From MPNP01 sp965221445 (GTDB lineage: Bacteria > Pseudomonadota > Alphaproteobacteria > Rhodobacterales > Rhodobacteraceae), in contig CBDCSF010000004.1 of assembly GCA_965221445.1 (NCBI GenBank), positions 1 through 64,000 of the forward strand: a stretch of DNA of 64,000 bases. The letters are read 5' to 3'. The notes below the pieces were generated by a model that saw nothing but the letters and a program-made list of their open reading frames with translations, searched no databases and was not told where the DNA came from. Below are positions 1 to 9,567 of the stretch, piece by piece; position 1 is the stretch's first letter; every line of letters starts with the position of its first letter. Position numbers and translations under genes: made by a program.

Positions 1-93
1 GAGCTTGATCATCTGCTTGATCTCGGGGATCGGCAAGAACCTGAACCGGACCAACAGGAGGATCACCAGCCCATCACCCCACGAATGATGTAA
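1..93 (+). CDS. C-terminal end of an unidentified protein (partial)
   Basis: Frame 1 is open from the window edge to a TAA at 91-93 and gives about 30 residues rich in Asp, Glu, Gln and Pro, ending in an Arg-Met-Met tail. It lies 25 bp upstream of the helicase gene on the same strand, so it is probably the previous gene of the same operon. Too little is present to name a family. The composition looks like a disordered acidic C-terminal tail. Confidence 0.5.
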   Translation, partial: ELDHLLDLGDRQEPEPDQQEDHQPITPRMM

Positions 94-118
94 CTAATAT
101 AAACAGGAGATCTTCACT

Positions 119-3100
119 ATGGTAACGTGGTTTTCTTTCCCTAGGGAGAGCGGAGTCTCCCTCAAATTCAGACGACAGGAAGGCAAGCTCCAATACATTC
201 TTGATCTGCAATCCCGTCGTGGGGCCATACCGGCAGAACTGGCTGAAAAGGGTTGGCAACCCCTTGAGAGCAACCCTCGTCTCCTGACCCGACCTTTTCC
301 GGAAGCCGGTGCCAATGTCCTGCCTCTCGATTTTTTTGGCAGAAATCAGGCCTACCGCAGCAATTACGATATTGGAATTCCATCGGTTAGGAAAAACTTT
401 ACCGATCGGCATGGTCTGTCTGATTGTCCCGAGAAAGTGAAATCAATCGGACGCAACAGGCATGGCGAGAAGGTGTACGAACATCAGGACCATCGCTGGA
501 TTGGTGGCAGGGCATGGAACAACCATGAAAGCCTGTACCCGCCGGCCAGTGCCCTGCGATTTACCCGTCGTGAGGATTATATGCAGCTGGCCAGAAAAAT
601 AACCGATGACAGTCTTCGTAACGGTAAAAAATATGACCGTGCCGATTTGGAACAACTGGCCAGGGCCACGGTAGCCCCCTGCCCTTCCAATCCCGATTAC
701 CAAGGAACCACAAACGCCGAACAGGCCCGGAACTGGTTGATGGCTGATCTGTATCTGCAGATTTGCCAGTCACCAATTCATGCTGGTGAAACACGTTCCT
801 GGAATGACCTGGCTCGACTGCAGAACACAATAGACCCTGATCTGGTTCTATCCGGTGGGTTGTCACCACTCCTGACCCAGGCAATTAGGGAAGTCCTGAA
901 GAGTACGGAAGGTTTCCCCACTGCTGGTATAGCTCCGGTAGGGTTTCAATCCGGTGAAGGGGATAATCCTCCCCGGGAAAACTCCTGGCAACCTGTGCAT
1001 GCTGCTGACACATTGATTGTCCAGGGAACCAATCCCATGCAGGCAGATCGATTTTTTCTGGACTTGAGGGACTGGCCGGTGACCGTAGCCGGAGATGCCC
1101 TCATTTCCCATCTGGCCAACCGTGCGGACAAGGGTGTTTCTGCCGTCCTGCTGCCAGCTGGAGAAGATATTGAAGGAGAGCTGGAAGCCATGGGCATTCT
1201 CAGGGAAACAGCCTGTACCCATGGTGTGGAAGCCAGTTGTCTGATCAGTCCTTCCATGGTCGGCCAACTTGATTCAGATTCCACAGGTCTGCTGGTCATC
1301 TCCATTGGTGACAGACGCCCGGAGCAACTTTCGGAAGCACCGGCTGCAGCGCTTAGATGTCCTTCCGTTTCGACATCCCAGGAACTCCAACGCTGGTATT
1401 ATGAAGCTCGTCATGGACGCCAGCGACTGATGGAACTCCATACAGGATCAGAACCCGAATTCCTGCGTTATCGTCAGGTTCCCTACCAGTCACTCAGCCA
1501 GACGGGTGTGGCCAGAACCATGATTGCCAAGGGACATCAGCAGGCCTTTGATCGGGCCAAGGAAAAATTTATTTCTGCCAACGGGCATGATGTGGATGGC
1601 TATGTCACCACTCTTCTGGGTATCAACAGGCAGGAACTGGAAGAGAGATTTACACCGGAACAGATTGACGCAATTGCCTTCAATCAATGGGCCCATGAGC
1701 GGGGACGGGGATTTATTCTGGCCGATCAGACAGGGGCGGGCAAGGGAAGATCAATGATCGGTACTGCAGCAGCCTGGTTGAACAGCAATCCCCGCAATCG
1801 GGTGCTTTATTTTACCAAATCCAACAGTCTGATGCGGGATGTCCTCAGGGATGTTGCCGATACAAGAACAGAAGGTCTGATTGGCCGAGTGGGACTGATA
1901 GGATCCAAACTGCCTACTGAAACAACCCTGCCGGTCTCACGGTATACCAACAGGCAGACCATAGACGGAATTGGAGCACGGACCAGACTTTTTCTCACCG
2001 GTGAGTGGCCGGATGACAACAGGATGCTGATCACCACCTACTCCACCTTTCAGCTGGTCGACATGGATGGGGAGGATGACAGCCCGGCCAGGGACTGGAT
2101 CAGCAACATTTCAGGGGATGGTCACACAATGGTGATCCTGGATGAATGTCATACGGGGCTCAATGCCACCAGCAATACGGGGAAGGTTGTCCGGAAGATC
2201 TGTGAGGGTGCCGGTCGTGTTATGTTTGCCTCGGCAACCTTTCTGCGTGACTACAAGGGAAGTGACCTCTACAATTATTGTCTGCCACCTGCCATGCAGG
2301 AAACTACAGACAGTCTCTACAACGTGTCCTCGGCCAGTCAGGAATACATTACAACCATGCTCATTGAGGATGGGGTCTACCTCCGAAGGGATCATGATCT
2401 GATGGATGTACCCCGAAAGACAGTCCTGCCAAATGAAAGGGAGACAGGCCAGAACCGTATCATGGCCCACACCTTCCGAAAACTCGGCCAGGATATTGCC
2501 CGCTTTCGGGCCCAGTTCCGAAGAGAATTTCAATATTATAAACTGATCAACCCCCTTCCCAACCTGGCCACATCCATCGTCAATCAGAACAAGGTTGACC
2601 AGACCGTTCGTATTGCCAGGGAAGCTATCAACAAGGGTCGCAAACCACAAATCTTCATTAGTGAAACAGGTGGTGCCTGGATGACTCACCTGCGAAAGGA
2701 AGCAGGCGGCGAATATCCCGAAGGGAACTTTAACTTCAAGGACTACATCCGATTCAAGGTTGCACAATTGCGACGTGGATATTCTACAACAGGAGAAGAA
2801 CCCATTGAGGATGTCCTGGCGGTCGGGTCCGCTGTGTTGCGTGACATAATGGCTGAAATAGAAGAGGATATTGCCGGTCTCCCTGATCATCTGCCAGCGT
2901 CCCCTATTGATGCCTTGCGTCAGGGTCTGGAGGACCACGATATCTCCGTCGGTGAACTTACCGGCCGTAACATGCAGTTTGATGAACAGGGACATCTTGA
3001 ACCTCGGCCCATGTCGGGCGACAACGAAAGGATTGCCATCGGGAATGCCTACAATGACGGTCTGTTGGATGTCATCATTTTCAATCGGACAGTATCGACA

Positions 3101-5308
3101 GGACATTCCTATCATGCAGATCCCGGTTTCCAGGACCAGCGCCCAAGATCAATAGTCATCATGGATACTGATCAGAATATTGTTGATTCCCTGCAGAGCG
3201 AGGGGCGGGGTAACCGGTTCAACCAGACTTCGGTTCCTGAAATACTGATCGTTTCAACCGGCCTGACAGCCGAAATGCGAAAGATTTCCTATTACAACCG
3301 CAAACTGCATTCCCTCGGTGCCATCGTTGACAGCAATAGAGACCACCCTGCCCTTCAGGATTCAATTCCCGACATGTGCAATTCCGTAGGAGAGGAAGCT
3401 GTAAGACGTACCCTGCAAAATGAGGCCTTTGAGGAGCTGACAAGTATGATCGATTCCGGCTGGCGAGCCCCGGAACACCAGTGGGCCAGTGGTATTGAAA
3501 GAACCAGGGATAATGGACACGGGCTGGTTACCACCATGCTCAATCTCCTGCCATTTCTGGAGGAGGATATGCAGCAACGGTTCCTTAACCATGTCGTTCA
3601 TGAATATGAACTGCATCTGAATGAACTTGATGAGCAGGGAATAAACCCCCTGAAAACCCGCTCTCTTGAAGGATACGTATCCCTGGAGGACAGCAGCCGT
3701 TTCTTCATGGATGAGAACGACCTGATGGGGGGAGAGGAAGATTCGGCTTTCTACAGACCATCGGAAATTCACAATGCACGATGGCACCGACCCTACCCCA
3801 TGGGTATCAATGTCATAAGGGAACAGGCCGGAATCAACCGGCGAAAGGCAGTCATGGAACCATTGGCCCTGGCGGATCACATAAGAACCCTTAATTCCCT
3901 TCAGCCAGAGCCCGTCGTCGCTGGTACACTCAATGCCATCATCGAAGGTGTGGAGAAATTCCAGCCTGGTACGGTTATCCAGAAGGATCTGGTCCAGGTG
4001 GGTATTATCCTCGACTATATACCACCCTCGGATACCGATTCCCATCTGTGGCTGGAAAATGGTGGCCACCGGTATTCCATCATTATGGCGGGTGATGAAC
4101 GTCCCACTACCTTTACAATGGGGAATTTGGTAGGTCATGGTTTCAAAACCATCGGCAACATTCTACAGGATATGGATAATCGATTGGCAACCAGGTACCA
4201 GTCGGTAGCAGGCCGCAAGGCAGTCAGACCGGTTCAGCTTATTACAGGGAATGCACTTGATCTGAAAAAGGATAAGGTCAACCACAACAGTTTCAGAATA
4301 ATGAATGTCAGGCTGGACAATGGACAGTCAACCCTGGCGGCAGTCAATGAAAAACCAAATAAATTTTCCTACAGGGACCAGCCTGTGGGGATAACAGCCA
4401 AAACCCTGTGGGAAGGCTGGTTTGACGGCTCCGCCAATGTCAGGCAGGCCATACAGTACCGTCGGACAGAAAAGAACAGCAGGCGTTTGCCCCAACGATT
4501 TATCTCTCTCACCTTGCTGAACAGGACACACGGTACAAATCATCTGATTGAAGCCACACTGCCCAACATGTCTAGAGATGCCTGCAAGCGGTTCTGGGAG
4601 GTGGATACGGGACAGGAAATCTATCTTCTGATTACAGGAAACAATCTGGAGGAAACCCTGCCCGAAACAAGAAAGGATCTCAAGGCCATAAGAAATCATC
4701 CAACAGGACTTTTTGACCTGGCAAAACCCGAAGAGGCCAACCGGCTAAAGTTGCTCCTGGCACTTCTGGACCAGCATGGTGAGGTGAATCTCAAGACCAG
4801 TGGACAAAATCGGGAATGGTTGCAGTCCCGGGTGGTTTCCCGTGAACAACCGGAAATCACGGTTTGGCAACCTGGCTATAGCACTCGATCGGATGTTGCC
4901 AACCTACTGGATGCAGCTTCGCAAGACTGGGATAATGACAGGGGGAAAAACATTACCCAGCCGGTTCTGGCCCTGAGTGGACGGTCCCTACCCGGTCAGG
5001 CATCCCTGCAACTTGCTGGTGACGACCGTGCCCTGGTAACCCTGCCTGCCTACACGAGAGGATCCTGTCCCTTCTGGACAAGTGACAGTGGTAGGGATTT
5101 GTGGAAAGTTGTAACCGGAAACCCACTACCTGCGAGAACACCGAGAGATGCCCGTCCCATCAGGATTTCTGTATCAGTGGAACGGAGTGAGGATATTCTG
5201 GTAGCCATGATCAGGAATGCCGATCAGCTTGGCATCAATGTTGTGGTACCAAGTGATCTCGCAGAAAAATGCCAACCGGCCGAACGGCCCATGGCCATGG
5301 TGATTTAG
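119..5308 (+). CDS. Strawberry-notch-type superfamily 2 helicase, giant
   Basis: A 1729-residue DNA-dependent ATPase/helicase. Its N-terminal ~500 residues are not recognised. A Walker A motif (TGAGKGRS) lies near residue 540 and a DECH box (VILDECHTG) near residue 673. The C-terminal helicase half has SVGELTGRN near residue 940 and the signature block STGHSYHAD ... QSEGRGNRFNQTS near residues 990-1035, characteristic of the strawberry notch helicase C family. The last ~600 residues are unassigned. The ATG at 119 follows a good AGGAGA site. Plasmid and phage copies of this family often sit near conjugation or methylase genes, but their role is unsettled; here it heads a run ending in DotA, so a role in processing or protecting transferred DNA is an inference. 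No nuclease motif was seen. Confidence 0.85.
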   Translation: MVTWFSFPRESGVSLKFRRQEGKLQYILDLQSRRGAIPAELAEKGWQPLESNPRLLTRPFPEAGANVLPLDFFGRNQAYRSNYDIGIPSVRKNFTDRHGLSDCPEKVKSIGRNRHGEKVYEHQDHRWIGGRAWNNHESLYPPASALRFTRREDYMQLARKITDDSLRNGKKYDRADLEQLARATVAPCPSNPDYQGTTNAEQARNWLMADLYLQICQSPIHAGETRSWNDLARLQNTIDPDLVLSGGLSPLLTQAIREVLKSTEGFPTAGIAPVGFQSGEGDNPPRENSWQPVHAADTLIVQGTNPMQADRFFLDLRDWPVTVAGDALISHLANRADKGVSAVLLPAGEDIEGELEAMGILRETACTHGVEASCLISPSMVGQLDSDSTGLLVISIGDRRPEQLSEAPAAALRCPSVSTSQELQRWYYEARHGRQRLMELHTGSEPEFLRYRQVPYQSLSQTGVARTMIAKGHQQAFDRAKEKFISANGHDVDGYVTTLLGINRQELEERFTPEQIDAIAFNQWAHERGRGFILADQTGAGKGRSMIGTAAAWLNSNPRNRVLYFTKSNSLMRDVLRDVADTRTEGLIGRVGLIGSKLPTETTLPVSRYTNRQTIDGIGARTRLFLTGEWPDDNRMLITTYSTFQLVDMDGEDDSPARDWISNISGDGHTMVILDECHTGLNATSNTGKVVRKICEGAGRVMFASATFLRDYKGSDLYNYCLPPAMQETTDSLYNVSSASQEYITTMLIEDGVYLRRDHDLMDVPRKTVLPNERETGQNRIMAHTFRKLGQDIARFRAQFRREFQYYKLINPLPNLATSIVNQNKVDQTVRIAREAINKGRKPQIFISETGGAWMTHLRKEAGGEYPEGNFNFKDYIRFKVAQLRRGYSTTGEEPIEDVLAVGSAVLRDIMAEIEEDIAGLPDHLPASPIDALRQGLEDHDISVGELTGRNMQFDEQGHLEPRPMSGDNERIAIGNAYNDGLLDVIIFNRTVSTGHSYHADPGFQDQRPRSIVIMDTDQNIVDSLQSEGRGNRFNQTSVPEILIVSTGLTAEMRKISYYNRKLHSLGAIVDSNRDHPALQDSIPDMCNSVGEEAVRRTLQNEAFEELTSMIDSGWRAPEHQWASGIERTRDNGHGLVTTMLNLLPFLEEDMQQRFLNHVVHEYELHLNELDEQGINPLKTRSLEGYVSLEDSSRFFMDENDLMGGEEDSAFYRPSEIHNARWHRPYPMGINVIREQAGINRRKAVMEPLALADHIRTLNSLQPEPVVAGTLNAIIEGVEKFQPGTVIQKDLVQVGIILDYIPPSDTDSHLWLENGGHRYSIIMAGDERPTTFTMGNLVGHGFKTIGNILQDMDNRLATRYQSVAGRKAVRPVQLITGNALDLKKDKVNHNSFRIMNVRLDNGQSTLAAVNEKPNKFSYRDQPVGITAKTLWEGWFDGSANVRQAIQYRRTEKNSRRLPQRFISLTLLNRTHGTNHLIEATLPNMSRDACKRFWEVDTGQEIYLLITGNNLEETLPETRKDLKAIRNHPTGLFDLAKPEEANRLKLLLALLDQHGEVNLKTSGQNREWLQSRVVSREQPEITVWQPGYSTRSDVANLLDAASQDWDNDRGKNITQPVLALSGRSLPGQASLQLAGDDRALVTLPAYTRGSCPFWTSDSGRDLWKVVTGNPLPARTPRDARPIRISVSVERSEDILVAMIRNADQLGINVVVPSDLAEKCQPAERPMAMVI

Positions 5309-5319
5309 GAAGTAGACCG

Positions 5320-7599
5320 ATGGGTTTGACTGTTCTCCATCAGGATCAGGAAGACAAGGCGTTGATCTTTTCTTTTGGTCCCTTTGGTTCACCTGATAAT
5401 CAACACGATGTAGTCTGCTGTCTTCGAACGCATCCCCGGTATCCGGCAGAAATTTCCCTTGATGTCATACCGGTACCCTTAGCCGGAGTCAAACCGGGTA
5501 TTGCTTCCCTTTGGAACCTGCCTGATGAGAGGGAAGCCTTCAGTTTTTCTGATCCCTTTGGAGTGACCAATGCTCATGATCATTCCAACCGGGAAGAGTG
5601 GGACGTGACGACAAGTGATCCCACCCTCGTCCAGGAAGCCGGCTTGCCTGGCCAGGCACTTTCCAGTCAGCATGACATTACCGGAAGACGTTATGTTCCG
5701 GGCGAGGAAGAAATCGGCATTCGTCATCTTTATCCACTGAATACGGACAGGTTGCCCGATCTTTCAGTTTATTGCCTTACCGGAGAAGCCGGTAAACTTC
5801 TGACAAGAATTGTGGACATCATGCAAACGGAAAAAGGTCTGCTCCCGGAGGAATGTCCCGAAATAAATGAAGATGACATACAGAAGCTAACTGCCCTAAT
5901 TGCAACCGAACACACCGGGCGTTATCGCCAGGCAGCAGATCTCTTCGAGGGATGCCGTGATGAAAGAACATGTAGGACCATTGACTGGTATGCCAATGAT
6001 CAGGACCTGGGATGGCGCAAGCAGGCTGCCGGTGAATATCCACTGCTGGCTGGTCTGCTGGCAAGGGAACCGGAAACAAGAGAAGCCATTGACTGTGCCC
6101 GACCTCTCCTGCCGGCTCTCAGAAAAGTATTTCCCAACCTGACCAAGGGTGGGTTGAAGCGTTTGCGCGGGATTGATCGTCAGGATGTGACACAGACTGC
6201 TGTCTGCGGCCTGGAGGCTGCACCCCTGACAGGTCCCGATATTCTGGGGCATCTGCATGATCGTCAATTCATACTGACAGGTGAGTGGGAAATCAGGGAG
6301 GCCATCAGGGAATTGACCCAGAGTGACAATCCATCCATTATACCGGCCACAACCGAAGACTGGAATGCCTTCGCCATTCTCTATGCCGGGTTCATACGCC
6401 CCATGAAAATTACCATGGATATTGATCCAGGTGAGATAATAAGGGGCAGCAAGGGTCAATGGGGACGTATGCTGAATCAGATTGGTTCGGTGCTGGAACT
6501 TAACGAAAGCCAGCCTCTTGATCGTCACCAGGCTGTTATTCTGGTTGCCGACATGTTGGAAATGTGTAACCAGTTGGCCCGGACAGTTATCCTTCCGGCA
6601 ATGACTGCTCTGGTTCATCAGCATGTTCCAGCCGGTGGAACCAGCCTGCCCCAGCATGACTGGCCGTTCAAACCCGAGCTGGGGAGAAGCAGCTTTCGGA
6701 TCGCCCGCGATATCCTGATGACCGACAGTGGGAGAAACCCCCTACTCCATTGTTCCAGGCTCATCAGACGCTGGACACCCAGAATCAACCACCTGAACAA
6801 TATAATGGCCAACCATGCATCCGCACCGGAAGTCATGGAGGCTGATGATACGCAGACCGAAAGGTGGGCCAGTAACCGTGATGTAGCCGAACCGCTGACC
6901 GAGGCCTTCATTCTGAATGATGTTACCTTTACTCCCCTCCATACAGCCGGAGATCTGGCCCGGGAAGGGAAGGACATGAAACATTGTATAGCAACCTATA
7001 AACGTTCGCTGGTCAATGGAGATTCTGTCTTCTATCACCTTCAGAAGGGGTCAAGCAAGGCAACCCTCTGCCTGAAGGCCGAAGATGGAATGCGTTTCAG
7101 GCGAAACGGTTTCAATGGCGTAAAGAATGCCCGTCCGGCAAGGGATTTGGAAAATACCGTTACCCGCTTTATCAATGGCCTGAATGGGCAGCAGGTAGCC
7201 ATTCGCGAGGAGTTTGTCCAATGGCGAGGTTGGACCCGGAAGAATTCCCTGCAACAGGATGGAGAAATCCGGCATTTCAACCGGTTCGCCAATTTCTGCA
7301 GCTGTCCGCGGGATGCCCTCTTACTGAACAGGATTGATTCCGCATCCGGACTGCCCCGATTGACCAGGGAGCTATGGGAAGAATGGAGCATGATTGCCAA
7401 ATGTCATACCCATCCCTTTAAGCTTATTGTCAGCCATCCCGACAATCCTCTGCGGATGTTCATGCGAAAAACCATGCCAAAAAGTTTTTATGACGATCTC
7501 AGAACCCTCGTCATCCAGAAGACAAATGACCTGACCAATACCGATAGGGGCACCCTGACGGTTGAACATGACAGGCCACAACAACCGGTAATAAATTGA
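5320..7599 (+). CDS. PcfJ-domain protein
   Basis: A 759-residue protein starting at ATG 5320, chosen because AGGAAG lies just upstream; a longer reading from 5269 would overlap the helicase end and lacks a site. The C-terminal third carries the PcfJ-like block: FTPLHTAGDL, then the signature GKDMKHCIATY near residues 550-560, then a short beta-rich stretch (FYHLQKGSSKATLCLK). PcfJ-like proteins are encoded on conjugative plasmids of many bacteria and their biochemical role is unknown. The N-terminal ~500 residues have no motif I can name. It lies 11 bp after the helicase and 10 bp before the next gene, so the three are probably co-transcribed. A 23-bp part of the signature region is repeated exactly at the start of the dsb-like gene. 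Confidence 0.75.
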   Translation: MGLTVLHQDQEDKALIFSFGPFGSPDNQHDVVCCLRTHPRYPAEISLDVIPVPLAGVKPGIASLWNLPDEREAFSFSDPFGVTNAHDHSNREEWDVTTSDPTLVQEAGLPGQALSSQHDITGRRYVPGEEEIGIRHLYPLNTDRLPDLSVYCLTGEAGKLLTRIVDIMQTEKGLLPEECPEINEDDIQKLTALIATEHTGRYRQAADLFEGCRDERTCRTIDWYANDQDLGWRKQAAGEYPLLAGLLAREPETREAIDCARPLLPALRKVFPNLTKGGLKRLRGIDRQDVTQTAVCGLEAAPLTGPDILGHLHDRQFILTGEWEIREAIRELTQSDNPSIIPATTEDWNAFAILYAGFIRPMKITMDIDPGEIIRGSKGQWGRMLNQIGSVLELNESQPLDRHQAVILVADMLEMCNQLARTVILPAMTALVHQHVPAGGTSLPQHDWPFKPELGRSSFRIARDILMTDSGRNPLLHCSRLIRRWTPRINHLNNIMANHASAPEVMEADDTQTERWASNRDVAEPLTEAFILNDVTFTPLHTAGDLAREGKDMKHCIATYKRSLVNGDSVFYHLQKGSSKATLCLKAEDGMRFRRNGFNGVKNARPARDLENTVTRFINGLNGQQVAIREEFVQWRGWTRKNSLQQDGEIRHFNRFANFCSCPRDALLLNRIDSASGLPRLTRELWEEWSMIAKCHTHPFKLIVSHPDNPLRMFMRKTMPKSFYDDLRTLVIQKTNDLTNTDRGTLTVEHDRPQQPVIN

Positions 7600-7609
7600 G
7601 GTGAACCCC

Positions 7610-7984
7610 ATGACGGAAAAGACCAATGCCATACAGGGACGCATAGACATCCACAAGGGTGATCTGGTCTGTTTTATCAAGGGAATCGATTGGCTCGAAC
7701 TGGACGATCCACCAGTAGCCGAGATGTGGACTGATCGGGAAAACCGGGTCTGGGCAGGTATGCAGGCTGATGATCTCATCAATGCCGTATTTCTTGTCGA
7801 TGTACCACTTCGTGATTTCAAATTCATAGAGGTGAATGGTGTAGGCAATGGCTGGTTGCAAAACCTGTTACCCATGGTGTTCGAGGACGGGTTACACCTT
7901 ATCCTGAAGGCAAAAAATGACCTGCAAGCGTCCAGTGAAAAGGACGAACCGAAGAAACAGACACCACAGCCGGGAATTATGTAG
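7610..7984 (+). CDS. Small hypothetical protein
   Basis: A 124-residue protein. The ATG at 7610 is preferred over the GTG at 7601 because TTGAGGTG sits just before it. It is acidic in its second half, has no membrane segment or signal peptide, and ends in a lysine/proline-rich tail. The central part alternates hydrophobic and charged residues, as in a small beta-rich cytoplasmic domain. No family recognised. It closes the helicase-PcfJ group; the next gene is preceded by a putative regulatory site, so a transcript boundary may follow. Confidence 0.6.
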   Translation: MTEKTNAIQGRIDIHKGDLVCFIKGIDWLELDDPPVAEMWTDRENRVWAGMQADDLINAVFLVDVPLRDFKFIEVNGVGNGWLQNLLPMVFEDGLHLILKAKNDLQASSEKDEPKKQTPQPGIM

Positions 7985-8007
7985 GTGACCTTTTCCCGTT
8001 CAACCGG

Positions 8008-8022
8008 TCATGAGCATACACA
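8008..8022. promoter_or_regulatory. TCATGAGCATACACA element (motif B, site 1)
   Basis: This 15-bp sequence, 71 bp before the dsb-like start, is identical to 53953-53967 and 56134-56148, and its core TGAGCATACACA recurs in reverse at 28139-28150. All copies lie just upstream of genes. It is probably a repressor or activator half-site; the protein that binds it is unknown. Confidence 0.55.
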
Positions 8023-8093
8023 ATTAAAAATTGCATTCTGAAACCGAGGGCCTACCCTAACCTGAAACTGTTTTGCCAGGAGAGAATAAGGAT

Positions 8094-9011
8094 ATGGACA
8101 TGAAACATTGTATAGCAATACTTCTTCTGAACCGTACTCGCTTTGTCCTTCTCACTGCTGTTCTCTCCCTTGTCCTGACCGGTTACTCCCATGCCGGTGA
8201 GGACAGGGAGTGTGCTCCGGAAACGGCCCTTTTGTGGCTTCGGCTTGGTATAGCCGTTGGCCAGAACAACGATGCTCCCACCACGGAGGAACTCATGACC
8301 CTCCTGGCCAGCATCGAGGAGAAACAATCCCTGGAGAGGTATCACTATGAAGTGGAGCCGGGCATTTCATCACCAACCGTCCCTACCGACAGGATGCAGG
8401 GGGATAAGAATGAAATGCTGGCCAGTATCGCGGATGAGACGTTCTGGATCAGGCTGGGTAATCCAACTGCCCCACTTGTCTACATGATCATTGACCCGAC
8501 CTGTCCCTTTTGTAGCCAGGGACTGCAGAAGCTCGCTTCCCACGTAAGTTCGGGTGACCTGCAGATTCGTATTGTACTGGCACCGTTTCTGCGAGAGGAA
8601 GCAACAACCCTTGCCGCCGAACTGATTCTTGCTGATAATCCGGCCGAAGCCATCTGGCATCATGAAATCATCATGCAGGGTCAGGTGGATCTGGCTGCCC
8701 TGGCCAACAATCGACAGATCGTGGATGAGCTGGGGGAAAGAGGTCTCAGGTGGCTCCATGCCAACCTGGAATGGATGCGAAAAAGGCAACTGAATTCAGT
8801 CCCTCTCTATGTCTGGGCTGAAGGAGAGTCTGCAGAGGAGATCAGCTGGCAAATCCAGTCCGGTGTCCAGGAACCCGGGATGTTTAAGACCACCCTGCCC
8901 CCCTTGGTTCCAACCGAAGACAGTTTTGGACTGCCACGTGAGATCCAGTCACCGGCCAGCCAATCAACTGAATCCTTTCTGACCGGTACACCCCTCCCTC
9001 TGGACCCATGA
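8094..9011 (+). CDS. Periplasmic thiol:disulfide protein, DsbC/TrbB-like
   Basis: A 305-residue exported protein. A basic N-terminus, a hydrophobic run and a signal peptidase-like site (GYSHA before GED) give a signal peptide of about 35 residues. The mature part has a thioredoxin-fold active site, DPTCPFCSQ, near residue 135, followed by a helix and an IRIVLAPF strand as in DsbC/DsbG. IncI plasmids encode a comparable DsbC-like protein, TrbB, for folding cysteine-containing transfer proteins. The start is ATG 8094, or 8100. Its first codons (DMKHCIA) are identical at DNA level to part of the PcfJ signature at 6972-6994. It precedes the IcmV-like and DotA genes. Confidence 0.75.
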   Translation: MDMKHCIAILLLNRTRFVLLTAVLSLVLTGYSHAGEDRECAPETALLWLRLGIAVGQNNDAPTTEELMTLLASIEEKQSLERYHYEVEPGISSPTVPTDRMQGDKNEMLASIADETFWIRLGNPTAPLVYMIIDPTCPFCSQGLQKLASHVSSGDLQIRIVLAPFLREEATTLAAELILADNPAEAIWHHEIIMQGQVDLAALANNRQIVDELGERGLRWLHANLEWMRKRQLNSVPLYVWAEGESAEEISWQIQSGVQEPGMFKTTLPPLVPTEDSFGLPREIQSPASQSTESFLTGTPLPLDP

Positions 9012-9057
9012 GATATCCCCACCTACTCAATAAAATACAGGTCAATTCCGGATAACA

Positions 9058-9567
9058 ATGTACAAAAGGGGAACGTCAAACAGGAAAACACGACGGGTTG
9101 GAGGCTACCTGTTGAATCGCCTAGGTATAGGGATCGGCAATCCTGCGGGTGCCTTCCGCAGTATTCGATTTCTCAGTAAAAACCTGTCGCTGATGGATCT
9201 TCGGAAACGGCCAGGGCTGAAGGACTCCCTTGGACCGGTTGACAAGACGGAGGGCCAATCTCTTTTTGAACAGCATATTGAGGAAACCGGTCTGGAGGAA
9301 CAGGATCTCCGGAGAATCGCCCGTAACTACAAACGGAATGGATTCGTGGTGGGTTTTGTAGCCAGTGTTACCATCCTTGGCAGTCTCATGGCTGGTCTGG
9401 CCGATCAGGGACTACTGTCCTTCAGCCTGGCTGTCGTAACGCCTGTCCTCATTGTGCTCTGCTTTCAGAACTTCCTCAGGGCAGCTCAGGTCAGGTGTAG
9501 ACGATACCTGAGCGGATTTGAATATCTGAAAACGCTTCGTGGGAGATATCCTAACAGGTCCCGATGA
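9058..9567 (+). CDS. IcmV/TraX-like inner-membrane protein
   Basis: A 169-residue protein with a strongly basic N-terminus, a charged middle and two transmembrane helices near residues 98-115 and 121-140 (GFVVGFVASVTILGSLMAGL; LLSFSLAVVTPVLIVLCF). Size, two-helix layout and the position directly before dotA match IcmV of Legionella and TraX of R64. Its stop overlaps the dotA/traY start by four bases (ATGA), which implies translational coupling. Assignment rests on topology and synteny more than on sequence motifs. The ATG lies 46 bp after the dsb-like stop. Confidence 0.6.
   Translation: MYKRGTSNRKTRRVGGYLLNRLGIGIGNPAGAFRSIRFLSKNLSLMDLRKRPGLKDSLGPVDKTEGQSLFEQHIEETGLEEQDLRRIARNYKRNGFVVGFVASVTILGSLMAGLADQGLLSFSLAVVTPVLIVLCFQNFLRAAQVRCRRYLSGFEYLKTLRGRYPNRSR

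Noticed and set aside
2111..4138. Minus-strand frames of 334 and 258 residues inside the helicase gene
   Set aside because: They lie wholly within the strawberry-notch helicase, have no family features and no promoter or ribosome site.
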